NCBI GenBank assembly: GCA_963703385.1
Contig: OY969816.1
Span: 2,046,001-2,110,000 of the forward strand
Length of the DNA stretch: 64,000 nt
From: Rhodoblastus sp963703385
GTDB lineage: Bacteria; Pseudomonadota; Alphaproteobacteria; Rhizobiales; Beijerinckiaceae
Direction of reading: 5' to 3'
The number at the start of each line of letters is the position of its first letter. The stretch's first letter is position 1. The notes below the pieces were generated by a model. That model was not told the DNA's origin. It did not search any database and saw only the letters and a program-made list of their open reading frames with translations. Of this stretch, positions 60,398 through 64,000 are shown piece after piece. The position numbers were made by a program, and so were the translations under genes.

Positions 60398-61948
60398 ATG
60401 AACCGCGAAGGCCGCCCCAGCCAGCCGCGCGCCGCGACCCCGCTCGCCACGCAAACCTTCACCGGCGCCAAGGCGCTGCAAATTCACGAGGCGCTGATCT
60501 TCGACATCGGCCGCCGGGATTTTACCGGCGTCGATCTCGATCCGCCAAAACCTTTCGCGCCGCGCCTCGGCGGGCTGGAGCGCAAGAGCGCAATCGGCCT
60601 GCCCGGCCTGTCCGAGCCGGAGGCGATGCGCCATTATGTCAAGCTGTCGCAGAAGAATTACGCCATCGACATGGGGCCTTATCCGCTCGGCTCCTGCACG
60701 ATGAAGCACAATCCGCGCCTCAACGAGAAAATGGCGCGTCTGCCCGGCTTTGCCGACATCCATCCGCTCCAGCCGGTCTCGACCGTCCAGGGCGCGCTGG
60801 CGCTGATGGAGGAGCTGTCTTTCTGGCTGCTCAAGCTCACCAACATGGAATCGATAGCCCTGACGCCCAAGGCCGGCGCGCATGGCGAAATGTGCGGCAT
60901 GATGGCGATCAAGGCGGCCATTTCCGCACGGGGCGAGGCGTCAACCCGAAAGGTTGTTCTGGCGCCCGAATCGGCGCACGGCACCAATCCCGCCACCGCC
61001 GCCGCGCTCGGCTTTTCGGTGCGCGCGATTCCTGCGGGGCCGGACGGGCTGGTCCACCCCGAGGCGGTCGCCGCCGCGCTCGGCCCGGACGTCGCGGCGA
61101 TCATGCTGACCAATCCCAACACCTGCGGCTTGTTCGAGCGCGACATCGTGGAAATCGGCCGGCTGGTGCATGAGGCCGGGGCTTTTTTCTATTGCGACGG
61201 CGCCAATTTCAACGCCATCGTCGCAAAAGTGCGCCCCGGCGACCTTGGCATAGACGCCATGCACATCAATCTGCACAAGACCTTTTCGACGCCCCACGGC
61301 GGCGGCGGGCCCGGCGCTGGGCCGGTGGTGCTGTCGAGCCGGCTGGCGGCTTACGCGCCGGCGCCCTTTGTCAGGCGCGACGGCGAAAAACTGACGCTGG
61401 TCGAGCAGACGGAAGGCACGGACTCGTTCGGCCGCATGGCCGCCTTCCACGGCCAGATGGGCATGTTCGTGCGGGCCATGGCCTATATCCTGTCCCACGG
61501 CGCCGACGGCTTGGCCAAGGCCTCGGAAGATGCGGTGATCGCGGCCAATTATGTCCGGGTCGGCCTGAACGACCTGTTCTCCTCGCCCTTCGGCGACCGC
61601 GTCTGCATGCACGAGGTGCTGTTCGACGACCGCTGGCTCAAGGACACCGGAATCACCACGCTCGATTTCGCCAAGGCGATGATCGACGAGGGCATCCATC
61701 CGATGACCATCTATTTCCCGCTAGTGGTCCATGGCGCCATGCTGATCGAGCCGACCGAATCGGAATCGATCGTCTCGCTGACCCTGTTCATCGCGACTTT
61801 GCGCGATCTCGCGATCCGGGCGCTGCGCGGCGAAAGGGAGCGTTTTTTGGGCGCGCCGCATTACGCCCCGCGCAAGAGGCTGGACGAGACCGCCGCCGCG
61901 CGAAAACCGGTGCTGCGCTGGACCCCGCCGAAACCGGTGGAGGCATGA
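60398..61948 (+). CDS. gcvPB: Glycine dehydrogenase (decarboxylating), subunit 2
   Basis: A 516-residue protein, the C-terminal half of the P-protein. YPLGSCTMKHNPRLNEKMA, LTPKAGAHGEMCGMMAIKA, APESAHGTNPATAAALGF and MHINLHKTFSTPHGGGGPG (Lys of LHKTFSTPHGGG carries PLP) are all present. It acts with GcvPA on glycine, passing the aminomethyl group to GcvH. The N-terminus is slightly extended (ATPLATQTFTGAKALQ). It is transcribed with gcvPA; 34 bases follow before the monooxygenase gene. Confidence 0.95.
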   Translation: MNREGRPSQPRAATPLATQTFTGAKALQIHEALIFDIGRRDFTGVDLDPPKPFAPRLGGLERKSAIGLPGLSEPEAMRHYVKLSQKNYAIDMGPYPLGSCTMKHNPRLNEKMARLPGFADIHPLQPVSTVQGALALMEELSFWLLKLTNMESIALTPKAGAHGEMCGMMAIKAAISARGEASTRKVVLAPESAHGTNPATAAALGFSVRAIPAGPDGLVHPEAVAAALGPDVAAIMLTNPNTCGLFERDIVEIGRLVHEAGAFFYCDGANFNAIVAKVRPGDLGIDAMHINLHKTFSTPHGGGGPGAGPVVLSSRLAAYAPAPFVRRDGEKLTLVEQTEGTDSFGRMAAFHGQMGMFVRAMAYILSHGADGLAKASEDAVIAANYVRVGLNDLFSSPFGDRVCMHEVLFDDRWLKDTGITTLDFAKAMIDEGIHPMTIYFPLVVHGAMLIEPTESESIVSLTLFIATLRDLAIRALRGERERFLGAPHYAPRKRLDETAAARKPVLRWTPPKPVEA

Positions 61949-61982
61949 GCCGGCGCGGAACCGATCTGACAGGGAGACCCGC

Positions 61983-62306
61983 ATGACCTACATCGCCATG
62001 AACCGCTTTCGCGTCGCGCGCGGACGGGAGCAGGATTTCGAAGAGGTCTGGCGCAACCGCCAGAGCGACCTGCCCGCCATGCCCGGCTTCGTGGTCTTCC
62101 ATCTCCTGCGCGGCCCGAGCGACGACGAGGCCACTTTGTTCGTCTCCCACACCATCTGGGAAACGCGGCAAAATTTCGAGGACTGGACGCGTTCGGAAGC
62201 CTTCCGCCGCGCCCATTCCGGCGCCCCCAAAACCCAGGGCCTCTATCTCGGCCCACCCCATTTCGAAGGTTTTGAGGCTGTCGCCGAAACCAGACGGCCG
62301 GGGTGA
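61983..62306 (+). CDS. ABM-family (antibiotic biosynthesis monooxygenase-like) protein
   Basis: A 107-residue ferredoxin-like protein: MTYIAMNRFRVARGREQDFEEVWRNRQ, GFVVFHLLRGP, TLFVSHTIWETRQNFEDWTRSEAFRRAHSGA. This is the dimeric alpha/beta barrel of the ABM superfamily, which includes haem-degrading IsdG/HmoB enzymes; a conserved Asn/His pair (NRF; FRRAHS) fits the haem-monooxygenase branch (inference). AGGGAGAC precedes the ATG. It is downstream of gcvPB and probably co-transcribed. Confidence 0.87.
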   Translation: MTYIAMNRFRVARGREQDFEEVWRNRQSDLPAMPGFVVFHLLRGPSDDEATLFVSHTIWETRQNFEDWTRSEAFRRAHSGAPKTQGLYLGPPHFEGFEAVAETRRPG

Positions 62307-62418
62307 GCGGCGATCTCCCGCCCCGCTTTTCCCCAGCTTTCGGCGCGGCCGCGCTTGATTCACGGCGGCTTCTGGCGCTCTGATCTCGCCCTGATCCAGG
62401 GAGCGTCCTCGCCCAGGC

Positions 62419-64000
62419 ATGCAATTCGAAAAGCTGCGACTGACCGGCTTCAAGAGCTTCGTTGAGCCGACCGATTTCGTCATCACCCCCGGCCTGACCG
62501 GGGTGGTGGGGCCGAACGGCTGCGGCAAGTCCAATCTCGTCGAGGCCCTGCGCTGGGTCATGGGCGAGAACTCTTATAAGCAGATGCGCGCGTCCGGCAT
62601 GGACGACGTGATCTTCGCCGGCGCCGGCTCCCGCCCGTCGCGCAACCACGCCGAAGTCGTTCTGACGCTCGACAACCGCGCGCGCTCGGCGCCGGCCATG
62701 TTCAATGATACGGATATTCTGGAAATCACCCGGCGGATCGAGCGCGAGGAGGGTTCGACCTATCGCGTCAACGGCCGCGAAGTGCGCGCCCGCGACGTGC
62801 AACTGCTGTTCGCCGACGCTTCTTCCGGCGCGCGCTCGCCCGCCATGGTGCGCCAGGGCCAGATCGGCGAGATCATTTCCGCCAAGCCGCAGGCCCGCCG
62901 CCGCATTCTGGAGGAAGCCGCCGGCATCGGCGGGCTGCATTCGCGCCGCCAGGAGGCGGAGCTGCGCCTCAAAGGCGCCGAGGAAAATCTCATCCGCCTC
63001 GACGACGTTCTTACCCAGATCGGCGCGCGGGCCGAATCCCTGCGCCGCCAGGCCCGCCAGGCCGCGCGCTATCGCGCGCTCGCCGCCGAAATCCGCCGCC
63101 ACGAGGCCCTGATCGCGCTGATCTCCTTCCGCGAGGCCTCGCGCGAGGCCGACGAGGCCCAGCACGCCTTCGAGACCAATGTGGTCGATGTCGCCGAGCG
63201 CACCCGCCAACAGGCGGAAGCCGCGCGTTTGCAGGCGCTCGCCGCCCATCGCATGCCCTTCCTGCGCGACGCCGAGGCCCAGGCCGCCGCCGCGCTGCAA
63301 CGGCTGGTCCTCGCCCGCGAGGCCCTGGAGGGCGAGGAAAAGCGCGCGACCGAGCGCAAGGCCGAAACCGAGCGCCGGATCGCGCACGCGGCGGGAGACC
63401 TCGCCCGCGAACGCGCCCATTACGAGGACGCCGCCGCGACTCTGGCCCGGCTCGAAGCCGAGGACGAGGAGCTGGACGGAGCCGGCGAGGCCGAGGCCGA
63501 TCTGGTCGAGGAGGCGCGGCTGCGCTGCGAGGCGGCGGAACAAAAACTGCGCGCCTCCGAAGACGCGCTGGAAATCGCCCAGAACGCCTTCGCCAACGCC
63601 GAGGCCCAGCGCAATGCGCTGGCTGAAGCCGCGCGGCGCGAGGAACAGGCCTTTGCCCGCTTCGAGGCCGAGCTGGCGCGCGCCGAGGACGAGATCGCCG
63701 CCTTGCGCGACAGCGCGGAAAACGACGCCGAACTGGCCGAGGCCCTGGCCGAAGCGGAACGGCTGATGGACGCGGCGGCGCAGGCCGAGGAAGAGGCCCT
63801 GGCCGCCGAATTGGCGCTGGCGCTCGCCCGCGACGAGGAAAATTTTTTACGCGGGCCGCTGGCTCAAGCCGAAAAGCAGGCGCAGAAACTCGAAGCCGAG
63901 GCCGGCGCCCTGGCCAAATTGCTGCAAACTGGCGCCAGCGCCGGCTGGCCGGCGGTGCTGGAGCGCATCGTCGTCGCGCGGGGCTATGAGGCGGCGCTGG
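62419..64000 (+). CDS. smc: Chromosome segregation protein SMC, 5' part
   Basis: The gene runs out of the window; 527 codons are visible. MQFEKLRLTGFKSFVEPTDF is the conserved SMC start (quoted within 20), GPNGCGKSNLVEALRWVMGE the Walker A region, and AKPQARRRILEEAAGIGGLHSRR the segment that begins the first coiled coil. From residue ~190 on the sequence is Ala/Glu/Arg heptads as expected of the arm. SMC compacts and segregates the chromosome with ScpA/ScpB. The alphaproteobacterial order DsbA-like - smc is here interrupted by gcvPA, gcvPB and the ABM gene. Confidence 0.95.
   Translation, partial: MQFEKLRLTGFKSFVEPTDFVITPGLTGVVGPNGCGKSNLVEALRWVMGENSYKQMRASGMDDVIFAGAGSRPSRNHAEVVLTLDNRARSAPAMFNDTDILEITRRIEREEGSTYRVNGREVRARDVQLLFADASSGARSPAMVRQGQIGEIISAKPQARRRILEEAAGIGGLHSRRQEAELRLKGAEENLIRLDDVLTQIGARAESLRRQARQAARYRALAAEIRRHEALIALISFREASREADEAQHAFETNVVDVAERTRQQAEAARLQALAAHRMPFLRDAEAQAAAALQRLVLAREALEGEEKRATERKAETERRIAHAAGDLARERAHYEDAAATLARLEAEDEELDGAGEAEADLVEEARLRCEAAEQKLRASEDALEIAQNAFANAEAQRNALAEAARREEQAFARFEAELARAEDEIAALRDSAENDAELAEALAEAERLMDAAAQAEEEALAAELALALARDEENFLRGPLAQAEKQAQKLEAEAGALAKLLQTGASAGWPAVLERIVVARGYEAAL

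Overview
The window is GC-rich chromosomal DNA from an alphaproteobacterium, most likely of the order Hyphomicrobiales (Beijerinckiaceae or Methylocystaceae-like). This rests on the mutY - DUF721 - DsbA-like - smc gene order, split glycine dehydrogenase genes, a phasin, an HWE-family kinase, palindromic repeats of a type I associate with this order, and a GTTC-N7-GTTC LexA site. The genus is inference.

Layout. 1-6.3 kb: end of a HAD phosphatase, a hemolysin III-type membrane protein, a solitary Mrr-type endonuclease, EttA and a KAP-like NTPase. 6.3-12.4 kb: a CBS/BON protein, a TetR-controlled efflux operon (MFP, ABC ATPase, permease) and a CPA1 Na+/H+ antiporter. 12.6-15.3 kb: a secreted Tyr/Gly/Pro repeat protein with a textbook terminator, then recG. 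15.5-18.5 kb: an AT-rich, probably acquired OLD-family nuclease gene split by an IS4-type element, whose exact ends and 9-bp target duplication can be read.

18.9-24.9 kb is a signalling cluster: a CheB/CheR-PAS-HWE kinase giant, a single-domain response regulator and, facing them, a 702-residue protein in which the DNA-binding N-terminus of an IS3 transposase (OrfA) is joined in frame to a histidine kinase, two receiver domains and a LuxR/FixJ helix-turn-helix. A sequence resembling an IS3 terminal repeat lies just upstream, so this looks like a transposase-kinase fusion made by IS3 insertion. It is the most unusual gene in the window.

24.9-35.5 kb: small proteins (DUF6894-like, phasin, lipoprotein), a NUDIX-like hydrolase, a KefB-type antiporter, a TonB-dependent receptor, and a TetR/EmrA/EmrB system with two visible operators. 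35.5-43.5 kb, all on the minus strand: Memo-AMMECR1-radical SAM (the AmmeMemoRadiSam trio), followed by a complete 2-oxoacid:ferredoxin oxidoreductase (gamma, alpha, beta), a GltD-like flavoprotein with a ferredoxin tail, and a 2OG-oxygenase-like protein. 43.6-47.7 kb: two divergent dynamin-like GTPases, one fused to a DUF6062-like cysteine domain. 47.9-54.2 kb: enolase, a ClpP-like protein, an SPL-like radical SAM gene with a LexA box, a glycosyltransferase-like protein, another radical SAM enzyme and a cupin. 54.3-64 kb: DUF429, a YpfJ-type peptidase, an Imm74-like protein, mutY, a DUF721 protein, a DsbA-like protein, gcvPA/gcvPB, an ABM monooxygenase and the start of smc.

Three genes (the CheB/CheR protein, kefB and the essential enolase) each carry a one-base frameshift at a GAACTC where the protein family predicts, or permits, GACTC. 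GACTC is a GANTC (CcrM methylation) site. Because enolase is essential, these are probably base-calling errors rather than real mutations.
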